Source: Nymphaea colorata (lineage: Eukaryota > Streptophyta > Magnoliopsida > Nymphaeales > Nymphaeaceae). Taken from it: a stretch of 64,000 bases of DNA. The notes beneath the pieces are model-generated. The model was not told where the DNA came from. It saw nothing but the letters and a program-made list of their open reading frames with translations, and did no database searches. Made by a program: the position numbers and the translations under genes. Where the stretch lies: the NCBI RefSeq assembly GCF_008831285.2, contig NC_045143.1, positions 11,171,503 to 11,235,502 on the forward strand. Reading direction: 5' to 3'. Shown in pieces: positions 9,891 through 20,700 of the stretch (position 1 is its first letter; each line of letters begins with the position of its first letter).

Positions 9891-10882
9891 AATATTATCT
9901 AATGTTATACCTAGTTCTTTGGGAAACAGAATTTTATTTTGTTCCAACTTTTTTACGAAAAAAAAGATACTTATTACTTAATTTAGTCCATAAAGGCTCA
10001 GTTGTTCTTAAACTTAGTTTATCCAATTTTTTGGCTAATTCATCATATTTAGAACCAATTGATTTTTCAATTTCTTTCAAAATTTTATCATATTTTGTTT
10101 CAATATCTTCCAATCTTTTAAATAGATGGCATAAAAAGCCAATATTGAGGTTGAAAAGTTTTGGATATTCTTTATCTGAATGTGAGGTTCCCTCATAGGT
10201 GGTATATCCACGGGAGGCCTAAATTCCGTTTATCTTTAAACGAGTTGCTATATGTTCTATGAATAGTAAATTTTCTTCCATTAGCTGAGTGCTATTTCGT
10301 TAGGATTTTTAATCATTTGTTCTAGTTTTTCGAATAGCAAAACTAATTCTTCTACCTTTTGGAAGATTGTTTCATAAGGCGTTCCAGTGTTATTTGTTGG
10401 TCTGTTTGTTTGTCATTGTTTTTAAATATATTAATATTTCATTTAATTGTTATTTATGATAATTAAACTTAGCATTTAATTCTTTTAATAAATTATTTTT
10501 TAATTGCATGGAAGAAATTATGGAGTCTAACATCTTTTGATTATATTGTTTGATTTTCTCGAGTAATTAGCTATTGAGGATAATTATATCAAGTATTTTA
10601 TTTAATTGTTTGTTTTGTCCATCGTCTTCATGACCAAAATCTCCACCAAAATGGTAGTTATATTGTAACTTATTGGTATGAGCTATACAAGAATCTCTGT
10701 GTATGCTTAGATCTAAGAATTCTAACCTATCCATTTTTTGTTTTTATTTTCTTTTCTCCTATTTCACGAAAATAAATCCATGGTATGTATTTTTTAATCC
10801 ATACATTTGGGTTTGTTACCATCTTTTATTATATGGTTCCCATATAACTTGTAATTTATTATTTATTTCTTTTATTGGCATC
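9891..10882 (-). pseudogene. Caulimovirid polyprotein linker between movement and coat proteins
   Basis: Minus-strand, stop-ridden sequence between the movement-protein and capsid regions. Fragments are Lys/Asn/Leu-rich and would form coiled coils. This region is deleted in the + copies, so it is seen once only. It is assigned by position. Confidence 0.45.
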
Positions 10883-11425
10883 TCATATGGGTATTGAGTG
10901 TCTGGCCTGTTGTACTTCTTCTAAGTCACGTAGGGACTGGTCATCTTCTTCAGATGAATTTATTTTTTGTTCATAAGATATGAATCGAATATATTCATGC
11001 CCATGCCTATCTTTGTAATGCGTGGCTGCAGTTGGAATTGTATTGGGAGAGTTATTTTGAATGAATCTATCAATTTGCCATTCGAGGCCTGCTAATTCTT
11101 CTAAACTATAGGCTTTTGGTTTTATGAATTTTATACCTTGTGATGCTACAACATCAACTGTTCCTTGAATATTTAGATTATATCTTACTTGATCATTATT
11201 GCGGAGTCTTCCAACTGCAGCAATTGAGACCAGAAGGTTATCTTCTTCTGTCATGTCTTCATATCCTTTGGTTTGGATTCCTATATATAGTTGTTTGTAA
11301 AAATCTTTCATTCTCATGTAAGTATTTGGGGTTATATAAATCATTTCTACCTCATTATTTAAGTATATTTTTGTGGCTCCTAAGTTTTTCTTAGCAGCCT
11401 TCTGGAAACTTTTATCTAATACCAT
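10883..11425 (-). pseudogene. Caulimovirid movement protein (best-preserved copy)
   Basis: A 180-residue open frame. It matches the 30K movement-protein superfamily of caulimovirids: VEMIYITPNTYM, DFYKQLYIGIQTKGYE, a LLVSIAAVGRL block followed by NNDQVRYNL, and VDVVASQGIKFI. Such proteins form plasmodesmatal tubules. The C-terminus is acidic (SSEEDDQSLRDLEE) and runs toward the linker. The open frame begins at an internal Met; homologous sequence continues upstream in another frame, so the copy is broken at its N-terminus. Confidence 0.7.
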
Positions 11426-11872
11426 GACAAAACACTTGGCTTGTGTGTTTTTTCGGTGAAGTGGTCTAATTTTGACAACAATGAGACCTATGTGAATTAG
11501 TTTATATCCTCTAAGTTTTAAATTTTTTATTCTTTATTAACTAAGCAGGGGAATAGTTTCTGTTTGATTTTTGAGAACAGACATAGCTAATTCTTTGTTA
11601 TATAAATATCTACCCTATAACCTTTCCTATTCATTATGATGGTAGAGGGTTTTAGGGTTTAGGACTTGGCAGAGTCCTTTCTCTTGCTAACACTCTGGGA
11701 TTTCAGAAATTTCTTTTAACAGTAAATTATGTGAAGATGAATAAGCCCTATCTCGTATTCTTCGTAAAACTTCACTTAAGAAAGTTAGGTGAGTTTGGTT
11801 CCCAGATGAGGGTGTTTCATGTAAAGTTCATGATCTTCCTATAAAGGTACGCTTCTGGTTTCACTCGTCTTT
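11426..11872 (-). pseudogene. Caulimovirid ORF1 N-terminal region (inverted copy)
   Basis: Minus-strand counterpart of 1831-2220. Where copy I has the ORF1 start ATG, this copy reads ACG, so the start is lost. Further stops and frameshifts follow. No domain is recognised in the N-terminal leader segment. Confidence 0.5.
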
Positions 11873-11928
11873 TAAAATTCCTCTCCTGCTAAGGAGGTGA
11901 ACAAATTCTTTTTCAAATAAGGAAGTTA

Positions 11929-11940
11929 TCTATGATACCA
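11929..11940 (-). other. Primer-binding site, Met-tRNA type (inverted copy)
   Basis: The minus strand reads TGGTATCATAGA, 10 of 12 matches to the Met-tRNA primer site TGGTATCAGAGC. It lies about 500 bases downstream of the minus-strand TATA box. Confidence 0.7.
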
Positions 11941-12440
11941 AATTGAAAACCTATGCTTTAAAATCATTCCTATTCATTTGGTAGCCTTTGAAAACCTATG
12001 ATTTCCAGTCATTCCTATTCGTTTGGTAGCCTTTGGTTATTATTATTCCCTTGCCCGGCGTTTTCAATCTTGGTTTCATATCCTACTGACAGTGTTTAAA
12101 GGATTTTTTTTGAGGTGGCACTTAAGCCTAAAGCGGTACTTTCCCATCGTAGCACTTTGGAATATAACACATTAGGAATCAAGCGTAGTCTAAAAGTACG
12201 AAATAAGAGAATGAAGCAAAAACAGATAGAAACTATAAAAACATAGGCTTACAAAGTTGGAGACTTCCTTTCTTTGAATGAAGAAATTTTACACCCTCTA
12301 GAGGAAAGGTGTTTTCTTTTAGCCAAAGGCCATGTTTTTTAATTAGACATTTCACTGGAGTACAGACTTTTTGTCTTTCTTTGTTTCTTCCTCACTTGTT
12401 TATTGCTGATGCCCCCTGTATGTATTGAGAGGAAGCAAGC
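11941..12440 (-). other. Viral leader (inverted copy)
   Basis: Minus-strand leader between TATA and primer site, matching 1311-1758. It contains the conserved inverted repeat near 12291-12312 and a local duplication (aaaacctatg and cattcctattc repeated at 11948-12030). Confidence 0.55.
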
Positions 12441-12660
12441 TCTTATAGACTCTGGCCTGCCCTTCGAGAATGACAGGTGGCCTTCTTAGTGGACAAATTT
12501 TATCCACTTCACATTATTGCAAAGAGACAAACAACATCTAGTAATGGATGTCGGCTAGCTGTTGTTTTTCAAAAAGGTGGCGATACATGGCTATTATCTA
12601 ATTTTATCCTCAGCTTTTCTATGTAGTGCGTAGTAAGTAAAGGGATAAGACCTCAGTTAG
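12441..12660 (-). promoter_or_regulatory. Pararetroviral promoter, TATA-like at 12441-12447
   Basis: The minus strand reads gtctataaga, a weakened TATA box in the same conserved block as 1304 and 8176, with the same upstream region. Confidence 0.55.
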
Positions 12661-13460
12661 TAGACATGTATGCCTACAGAATCTACATCTTTACATTATT
12701 ATTGTGCAAGTTTTGTCTTGCTTATTTGTCCTATATGGACATATCATCTAGAGAGGAATTAGATTCCTTTTTGTACATTGGATGTAGTCGTGGTTTGACA
12801 GGTGTGAGTGGTCCATATCCTTTGTTTGCTTTTGTGATTTCAAAAACTTTGAGTCCTTCCTTTGGTTATTCTATGGAGAGCATGCCACATGCAACACATG
12901 TTCGTGCTGGATGCTTTATAAGTTGGCAGTATATTTTGTTACTTTTTGGATTATTCTTCATGCTCCCTTGATAAATCCTGTTGATGAAGACTTGTAATTT
13001 CCCCAAAGTTGTAGGGTTTTTTCTTTTCGTGTGAACTAATAATTGCACATCTTGTGGTATAAGCATGATGCCACCAAATTCTTTTTGTCTTGCCTGCACC
13101 TAAGACTTTCATGCCCAAAGCACGTTGATAATGAATAAACTTTTTCATATTGTCAATATGAGGATATGGCTTGGGCTTCTGAGAAATATCAAAAGTTAGT
13201 TCGAAGTCTTTTCCTAATAACCCTATTTGGATCAAGTGGATGCTACGCTTTGCTTTCCATAGTTTGTATAAGGAAGTGTAATAATATCTGGAGCAGTAGA
13301 ATGGAATTTCAAAAAGATAATTGACCAATTGTAAATCATGGGTTTCCTGTAAGGTATTCTTTTACTACTTTTCCTATGGCAGGTGGTAAAAGAATAATTT
13401 CCTCTAAAGTGGGTGAGAGGTATAAAAGAGCAAGAAAACCAAACTGTAACCATTTTTTGA
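12661..13460 (-). pseudogene. Caulimovirid second ORF (inverted copy, partial)
   Basis: Minus frames at 12951-13328 and 12866-13099 match the second ORF of the + copies (IQIGLLGKDFELTFDISQ, DNMKKFIHYQ, HPARTCVACG). The coiled-coil start is missing: the sequence begins abruptly at about 13460. The last 200 bases (12661-12865) correspond to the ORF end and intergenic region. Confidence 0.55.
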
Positions 13461-13479
13461 CAATTTTGGGCCGTGGGTA

Positions 13480-13741
13480 AGAGAATGAAGCAAAAATAGA
13501 TATAAACTATAAAAACATAAACTTACAAAGTTGGAGATTTACCTTTCTTCGAATGAAAAAATTTTACACCCTCTAGAGGAAAGGTGTTTTCTCTTAGCCA
13601 AAGACCATGTTTTTCACTCAGACATTTCATTGGAGTACAGACTTTCTGAACTTCTTTGTTTCTTCCTCTCTATTTGTTATCATTATTCCCTTGCCTAGCT
13701 TTTTCCTTCTTGTTTTCATATCCTACTGATTGTGTTTAAGG
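13480..13741 (-). other. Partial viral leader interrupted by retrotransposon
   Basis: Leader sequence in minus orientation, itself rearranged at about 13676 (tctattt joined to atcattattccc). The block 13680-13741 matches 12045-12100 and is the left flank of the gypsy element. The matching right flank resumes at 45114. Confidence 0.55.
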
Positions 13742-15384
13742 GAAAAATAAGGTTTTTGTTTTGAAAGAGGAAAGAAAGGGACTCGCCCGTCGATACGAGG
13801 ATCGACCGTTCCCGGCGCCTTTACCGGGAGTAATCAACCGAAGGACTATGTTTATCATTGATACATTTCGTTTTAACTTAAACATCTTTTTGATTTTATA
13901 TGTGGTGTAGAAAATATTGAAAGTTTGGAGTTTCAAACTTTTGAAAAGGTTCTTGAAGAATTGCTTGAAAATGTGAAATGTTTTGAGGAAAAAGTGAAAC
14001 TAGTAAATATCATTTGAAAAACTTGTGAAAACATTTTGAAATCACTTTAGTGTTCTCTTAAGAATTTATGTAGGTTTGAGATTTTGCTCTAATTCGGTTA
14101 CCACCTAGCTAGAGCTCCATCCCTTCTTGCTTAAGTTCCTTTGGAGAGGTGCTTGTGATCATAAGTGAAATAAAGTGGGTGAGAATGCATAGATGCATTT
14201 ACCCTATATTATTGAAAAAAATGTAAAACATTCCTACCACAACATTCATCTAATGTCATTCCTACCACAACATACATCTAAGATTTCGTTATTATAATTA
14301 TTGTATATAAGAAGGAAAAGGTTTTGAAAAGGGATAGAGATTGTAGACCATCAAGCATGATTCCAATATTGGGTCATTGCTTGGTTTGTGGTCTTATTGA
14401 AGTTGGTAAATAGAAAGTTCATGAGATGAGAATGTTAAAAAGAATACAAGAGATAAAACACTCTTATGAAAGGAAAGAGAGATATAAAGAAAGACATGCA
14501 TACATGTATACATATCATCACATATACACATATATGAAAGTTTAAGAGAAAAAGATGTATTGATTCGAAGAGAAATAGAGATTTTAGAGGAAAAGAAAAA
14601 TATCATACGCATATATGGGTATGAGAAATGTTATAAGAGAAGATATTTGTCTTGAAAAGAGGAATAAATATTTGAAAGAGAGGAGATAGAGCACATGTAC
14701 ATACGTATTCATGCACATATGAAAATTTATAAAATAAAAGGTGAAAGCATAGAGAGAGAAATATGGGGGTCATCATGTTGGCATAAATGTATATAACATG
14801 TGTATACATCCATACCTTCACAAGATTAGAAAAATCAAGGAACAACTTAAAATTACCAACTTCAAATTTAATGTGGGCCGGAGGGGAGCTTGGACTCATG
14901 CAAGATTCTAAGCTAAGTCCCTAAGGCCATGTTATAAGGTTCTTTTTGAAAATGTTTTGGAAAATATGATTTATATAAGTATAGAATATTATTATTTAAT
15001 TTGTTGTAAGGAATATATTTCTTCCACCATCGGGTATGAAAGAAAACAAGCAACATAACGAGGCACTCGTTAGGGTTCCTAATGTGATGATTAAGAAGGA
15101 AACTAGCACAAAATGACATGAAAATGCATATTAACATGTATATTTTCGTGAGGGTTTATCCCGGGTTGGACAAGTCCCAACCTCAAAGATTAATATGAAA
15201 ATAAAGAGTCCCCAAACCACACTCTCATTCCCGCCATACATTCACATGTAAGTAAAGAACCAAACAACCATGCGTGCATAACTTATAGATAACATTCAAG
15301 GAATAAAAGAAAGAAAGAGAATGATGGAAAAAGTAAAGTTCAATTAGGAGGGAAGACATGATGTAACTACGAATTGATATACCA

Positions 15385-16112
15385 CCTCATCTTCTCATGT
15401 TCCCGGTGCACTTGAGTATAGCCTCTTGACTCTAAAATAGAGATTGAGAGCTATCTCTTTTGGCCATGGAGAAATGAGGAAGAGAGGAAAATAAGAGGAA
15501 ACAAAAGAACAATAAGAATGTATTCATGAAAAGAAAGAACATGATTAAAATGAAAGATCATCTCATCTTTTCATGCTCCCGGTGCACTTTGAGTATAGCC
15601 TCTTATCTCTAAAAAAAGATCGAGAGCTACCTTTTTTTAGCCATGGGGAGATGAAGATGAGGAGAAAATGTAGAAAGAGAAACAATGTTATATTTAATAA
15701 AAGAGAAAACATGATTCAATCATGAAATGAAAGATCCTCTCATCTTTTTACACTCCCAATGCACTTGAGCATAGCCTCTTGTCTCTAAAAAGAGATTGAG
15801 GGCTATCTCCTTTGGTCATGGGAAGAGGAAGAAGAGAAAAAAATAAAATAACAATGACAAGACCATATTGAAGAAATGAAATAACAATAACAACAAAAAT
15901 ATATTCATTAAGAAAAAAAAAAACAACAACAAGAATATATTGAAGAGAAGAAAGAGCAAGAAGATATTAATATAGAGAAAGAACAAGAACAACAAGAATA
16001 CTTGAAAGAGCATGATTTAATCATAAAATAAAATATCATCTCATCTTCTCATGCTCCCGGTGCATTTGAGCATAGCCTCTTGTCTCTAAAAAGAGGTTGA
16101 GTGCTATCTCTA
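15385..16112. repeat. Four-unit hairpin module in LTR1
   Basis: A block of about 85 bases recurs at about 15385, 15558, 15736 and 16036. Each has tgctcccggtgcacttgag, then gcctcttgtctctaaaaag and agattgag, ending at gccatgg. Each contains a TCTCTAAAAAGAGA hairpin. The spacers are purine-rich. The same array is in LTR2, LTR3 and LTR4. It lies on the transcribed side of the LTR TATA box, so it is probably in the RNA leader. Confidence 0.8.
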
Positions 16113-16401
16113 AAAAGAAATAACATAATAATAACATTAATGAAAAGAAAGAAGAGAGAAATGAGAGGGATGAAGATTACATACCTCTAATGGGAAATGA
16201 CTTAAGGAAGATGAACACATTCACTTGAAGATCCCATTTTGAATGAAGCTCCAAAAGTGCTTGCTCTAAGTTGGAGAAGGAAATGAAAAAAGGAATAGGG
16301 AGAGAGAGAGAGAGCTCAAGAGAAACTCTAAGTCTTCAAGTGAGAATACACTAGAGTTTCTCCCAATAACCAATCTTGCCCAAGAGGAAGGATATGGGGG
16401 G

Positions 16402-16409
16402 TATTTATA
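16402..16409 (-). promoter_or_regulatory. LTR1 TATA box
   Basis: The minus strand reads CCTCTATAAATACCCC with an optimal TATAAATA. It lies just downstream (minus direction) of the 69-bp repeats and upstream of a CT-rich stretch. The same box is at 44218-44225 in LTR4 and near 29094 in LTR2. In LTR3 it is damaged by a 1-base loss. Confidence 0.75.
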
Positions 16410-16458
16410 GAGGATTTTGGAGCCAAAACCCAAAATTTGAATTTTTTTGACCTCAAAA

Positions 16459-17075
16459 GATTAAAATCACCCTCTAAAAGGAGGTTTTTTGGTCAAAAGG
16501 AGGGGCAAATCGGTCTTGTTTAAAAAAAGACTAAAATCACCCTCTAAAAGGAGATTTTTTGGTCAAAAGGATGGGCAAATCGGTCTTGTTTAAAAAGACT
16601 AAAATCACCCTCTAAAAGGAGGTTTTTTGGTCAAAAGGAGGGGCAAATCGATCTTGTTTAAAAAAAGACTAAAATCACCCTCTAAAAGGAGGTTTTTTGG
16701 TCAAAAGGAGGGGCAAATCGGTCTTATTTAAAAAAAGACTAAAATCACCCTCTAAAAGGAGGTTTTTTGGTCAAATGGAGGGGCAAATCGGTCTTGTTTA
16801 AAAAAAGTCTAAAATCACCCTCTAAAAGGATGTTTTTTGGTCAAAAAGAGAGGCAAATCGGTCTTGTTTAAAAAAGACTAAAATCACCCTCTAAAAGGAG
16901 GTTTTTTGGTCAAAAGGAGGGGCAAATCGGTCTTGTTTAAAAAAGACTAAAATCACCCTCTAAAAGGAGGTTTTTTTGTCAAAAGGAGGGGCAAATCGGT
17001 CTTGTTTACCCAAAAAGACTAAAATCACCCTCTAAAAATGAGGTTTTTGGTCAAAAGGAAGGGCAAATTAGTCTT
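16459..17075. repeat. 69-bp tandem array in LTR1 U3
   Basis: Nine tandem units of about 69 bases (aaaatcaccctctaaaagg, ggttttttggtcaaaagg, gggcaaatcggtcttg, then an A-run). Units vary mainly in A-run length and single bases. The array lies directly upstream of the minus-strand TATA box, the position of an LTR enhancer. It is followed by a shorter reiteration of ttggatttaatttggatctg at 17085-17215. Confidence 0.9.
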
Positions 17076-17302
17076 AAATGATTGATTTGGATCTAAACTT
17101 GGGTTTTGGATCTAAAAGTAGTATTTTGGATTTAATTTGGATCTGAAAGTTCTATTTTGGATTTAATTTGAATCTGAGAGTAGTATTTTGAATTTAATTT
17201 GGATCTGAAAGTTGTATTTTGGAAATCTTGTGCCTTAATTTGAATTTCGCACTTGGATAAAACATCATAGTCCTTCAGAAAAATTTGGGGTGATTACAGA
17301 TG

Positions 17303-17311
17303 CCCCTCTTT
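17303..17311 (-). other. Polypurine tract
   Basis: The minus strand reads AAAGAGGGG, 4 bases before the 3' LTR boundary (gcatc then TGTAATCACC). This is the expected primer for plus-strand DNA synthesis. Confidence 0.7.
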
Positions 17312-17394
17312 GTTAATAAGCCGGTGTTAGCCGTGCTTAGTGACAAAGATAAACACCACAAATTTTTCAAATAAGACATTTTCGTAGAGATGTT

Positions 17395-17640
17395 TTAGGC
17401 TTTACCCCTTACCTGAATGGGTTGTTTGAGCTTAAATTGCAGGTTTAACCCATTGCCTGCATGGGTTTGCCGATTTCAAATTCAGGTTTAACCCCCTGAA
17501 TGGGTTGCCTTGACTTGCATCACAAGTTGAACCCTTTAACTGTGGGTTGCTTTGGCTAGCATTGCAGGTTTAACCCCTTGCCCGCATGGGTTGCCATCAT
17601 ATTGCAGGTTTAACCCTTTACCTGCACGGGTTGCTCTCAA
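17395..17640. repeat. Hairpin repeats between pol and polypurine tract
   Basis: Six degenerate units of about 40-55 bases, each with an inverted repeat of the type aaccc...gcatgggtt (for example tttaacccattgcctgcatg). They lie in the 3' untranslated part of the element. Copy B has the same at 32465-32725 with more indels. Confidence 0.7.
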
Positions 17641-17774
17641 GCCCTGAGCGATAAAATAAAAATAAAAATGCCCCAGTGTAATTGTCATGTTTTACAACTG
17701 GAAAAAATCTAGATTGAATAGTCGATGTGGAAACACGAATGTTTGACATTGATTGGAAAATGAATACAAGAGAA

Positions 17775-20700
17775 CTAGGCATAAAATTTCTTGAGGTGAA
17801 GGGCATTAACAGGATCGGCAAGTTCCACCCCATCAGCATCAATTAGTCGGTATGAATTGTGGGGCAAAGCTTCCTTAATGACATATGGGCCTTCCCAATT
17901 TGGTGCCCACTTGCCCCGTGGTCGTCCTCTCAGGTACACTGCAGATCGTAGGACCGAATCATTCACTTTGAACTGTCTCTCGATAATTGACTTGGCAAAT
18001 TGTCTGGCCACCCTTTGGCGATAAGCTTCAGCATGTTCAACTGCTTTTAGCCTCTTTTCATCTAGCAAATCGAGTTGCATTAGCCTTTTTTGTTGATATT
18101 GAGTAAGAAGGAGCTCTATGAGAGAAGCGAACTTCAAAGCAGGTTTCAACACATGTAATGGTAGAACCACTTCTGTTCCATAGACTAGCTCTGCTAGAGT
18201 GGCATTTGTTGGAGTTCTCATAGTGGTGCGATATGCCCATAGAGCGTTGTGCATCTTTTCATGCCAATCTCTTCCAGTTTCTACTGTCCGTTCCAAGATG
18301 CGGATCAAGATCTTGTTGGTAGCCTCTGCTTGTCCATTGCCTTGGGGATAATAAGGAGCTGAAAAATGATGCGTGATGTGGTACTTGCTGCACAATTGCC
18401 TCATCTTTTCATTCTTGAAATGAGTTACGTTGTCTGATACTATATCATGAGGGACTCCAAATCTGCAAAGAAGATTTTTGTGAATGAAGGACACTACATG
18501 ACGTCCTTCCACTGTTCTGAGTGTGACAACTTCTACCCACTTGGTAAAATAATCCGTTGCAGCAAGAAAATACTTATGGCCGTTAGAAGCTGTAGGGGAT
18601 ATCGGTCTGACTACGTCAAAGGCCCACATTGAAAACGGCCAAGGAGATGTCACAGAATGCAAGTGAGAGGCTGGGGCATGAATTACTGGAGCATGCAGTT
18701 GACATTCTTTGCATCTTTTGACAAATTGGTGACAATCTTTTTGCATGGTAGGCCAATAATACCCTGCTCGAATTATTTGTTTGGTGAGGGTTTGGTAACC
18801 AACATGGCCTCCACAATCTCCTCGATGTGATTCTTCGATTACTTTCTTTGCCTCATCTTCATCAAGGCACCGAGAGTATTCAGTGCTAAATCCACGTCGG
18901 TATAATACCCCTGCTAGGATAAAGTACCTTGTTGACATACGTTGTATTGCTTTTTGTTCATTTTTAGACATTTCAGTCGGGAATTCTCCGCTTTCAATGT
19001 ACTTTTTGATGTCATGGTACCAAGGCGTATTCCCCCCTTGGATATGATGAACATGCGCCATCGTTTCAAAAGCAGGGTGTTCTAATCTTCCAATCTCAAA
19101 AGAACGGATTGCTTCATTGGTTCGAAAAGTGATGGTCGATACTAAGCTCGCGAGGCCATCTGCAATAGGGTTACCTTCTCTCTTTACGTGAGCCAATTGT
19201 ACTTCTTCGAATTGACAGATTAAGGAGGTAGCAATTTCTTGATATGGCACCAACTTTTCATCTTTGACTTGCCATTCTCCATTCACTTGATTTATAATAA
19301 GCTGAGAGTCGCCGAAGGCATTCACTCTTTTCACTTGAAAACTCAATAAAGAACGAAGTCCTTGTATGAGGGCTTCATATTCGGCCATGTTATGGGTACA
19401 TGGAAAATCAAGTTTCAAAGAGTACGGGATCATTTCGCTTTCTGGAGTGATGAGTAAGATGCCTATGCCTGCTCCCATCACATTTTTGGACCCGTCAAAG
19501 TACATCTTCCATGTCGGAACCGTTTCCAATCTTAGTACATGTTCATCTGGAAACTCGTCATTTGTTCTGATTTCTTCATACTGAGGGAAGTCTGCTAACT
19601 GATCCGCAATTGTTTGTCCTTTGATTGACTTTTGAGACACATATTCAAGATCATATTGCATCAACAGAACTTGCCATTTTGCGATACGCCCATTAAGGAA
19701 TGGTTGTTCCAAGATGTACTTGAGAGGATTTAGTTTGGAGAGTATCTTGACCTCACAAGCTAATAAATAATGTCTCAACTTCTGACACATCCAAACCAAT
19801 GTCAGACAAGTTTTCTCTATTGGAGAGTACTTCTTTTCGTACTGAACAAAAGTCTTGCTAATGTAATAGATTGCATATTCAATGCGACTTCCTTCCTCAT
19901 ATTGTGCCAAAAAGCCGCCACATGCTGACTCATTCACTGTGATGTAAAGCAGCAGTGGTCTACCCAACGTTGGTGGTTTTAGAATTGGTGGATTTAGAAG
20001 GTATTTCTTGATCTTTTCGAATGACTGTTGGCATTCAAAACCCCATTCAAACTTGACACCTTTCCTCAGTAGCTGGTTGAATGGCTCGCATGTCATGGCC
20101 AGATTGGAAATGAATCGTCTGATGGATTGGATTCGTCCTTGCAAGCTTCGCAACTCCTTGATATTGGTAGGTGGTGGCATATCGATTATTGCCTTAGCTT
20201 TTGTAAGTTCCATTTCAATTCCCTTCTTACTGACCATGAAACCCAACAGTTTGTCTGACTCAACCCCGAACACACATTTTTGAGGATTCAGGCGAAGCTT
20301 GTACTGTAAAAGCCTCTCGAATACTTGGGCAAGAGTTTCAATGTGATCTTCTCTTGTCTTGGATTTGATCAATATGTCATCGATATATGCATCCATGATT
20401 TTATGCATCTGGTCATGGAAGATGGCGGCCATAGCTTTTTGATAGGTTGCTCCAGCATTCTTCAACCCAAATGGTATTACCGTATAACAAAAAGTACCCC
20501 AGGGTGTAGTAAAAGCGGTCTTAGGTTGATCTTTGACTGCTAATTTGATTTGATTATATCCCGAATATCCATCCATGAAAGAAAACATTGCATGGCCTGC
20601 AGTACTATCTACCAATAGATCAATGTTTGGAAGAGGATAATCATCCTTCGATGTGGCTTTGTTCAAGTCTCGAAAGTCGATGCACAACCTAACTTTGCCA

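Larger units (their letters stand above)
13742..17298 (-). mobile_element. LTR1, 3' LTR of copy A
   Basis: About 3.56 kb, ending CA at 17297-17298 next to the polypurine tract. Compared with LTR2 and LTR4 it lacks the first 41 bases including the terminal TG, because the left junction is deleted. It has a 65-base deletion at about 16112 shared only with LTR3. It contains a TATA box, a four-unit module array and a nine-unit 69-bp array. Confidence 0.85.

Noticed and set aside
16459-17075. Regular 69-bp repeats resembling a CRISPR-like array
   Set aside because: The units are fully tandem with no variable spacers, lie inside plant LTRs and occur in every LTR. They are U3 tandem repeats in a eukaryotic element.
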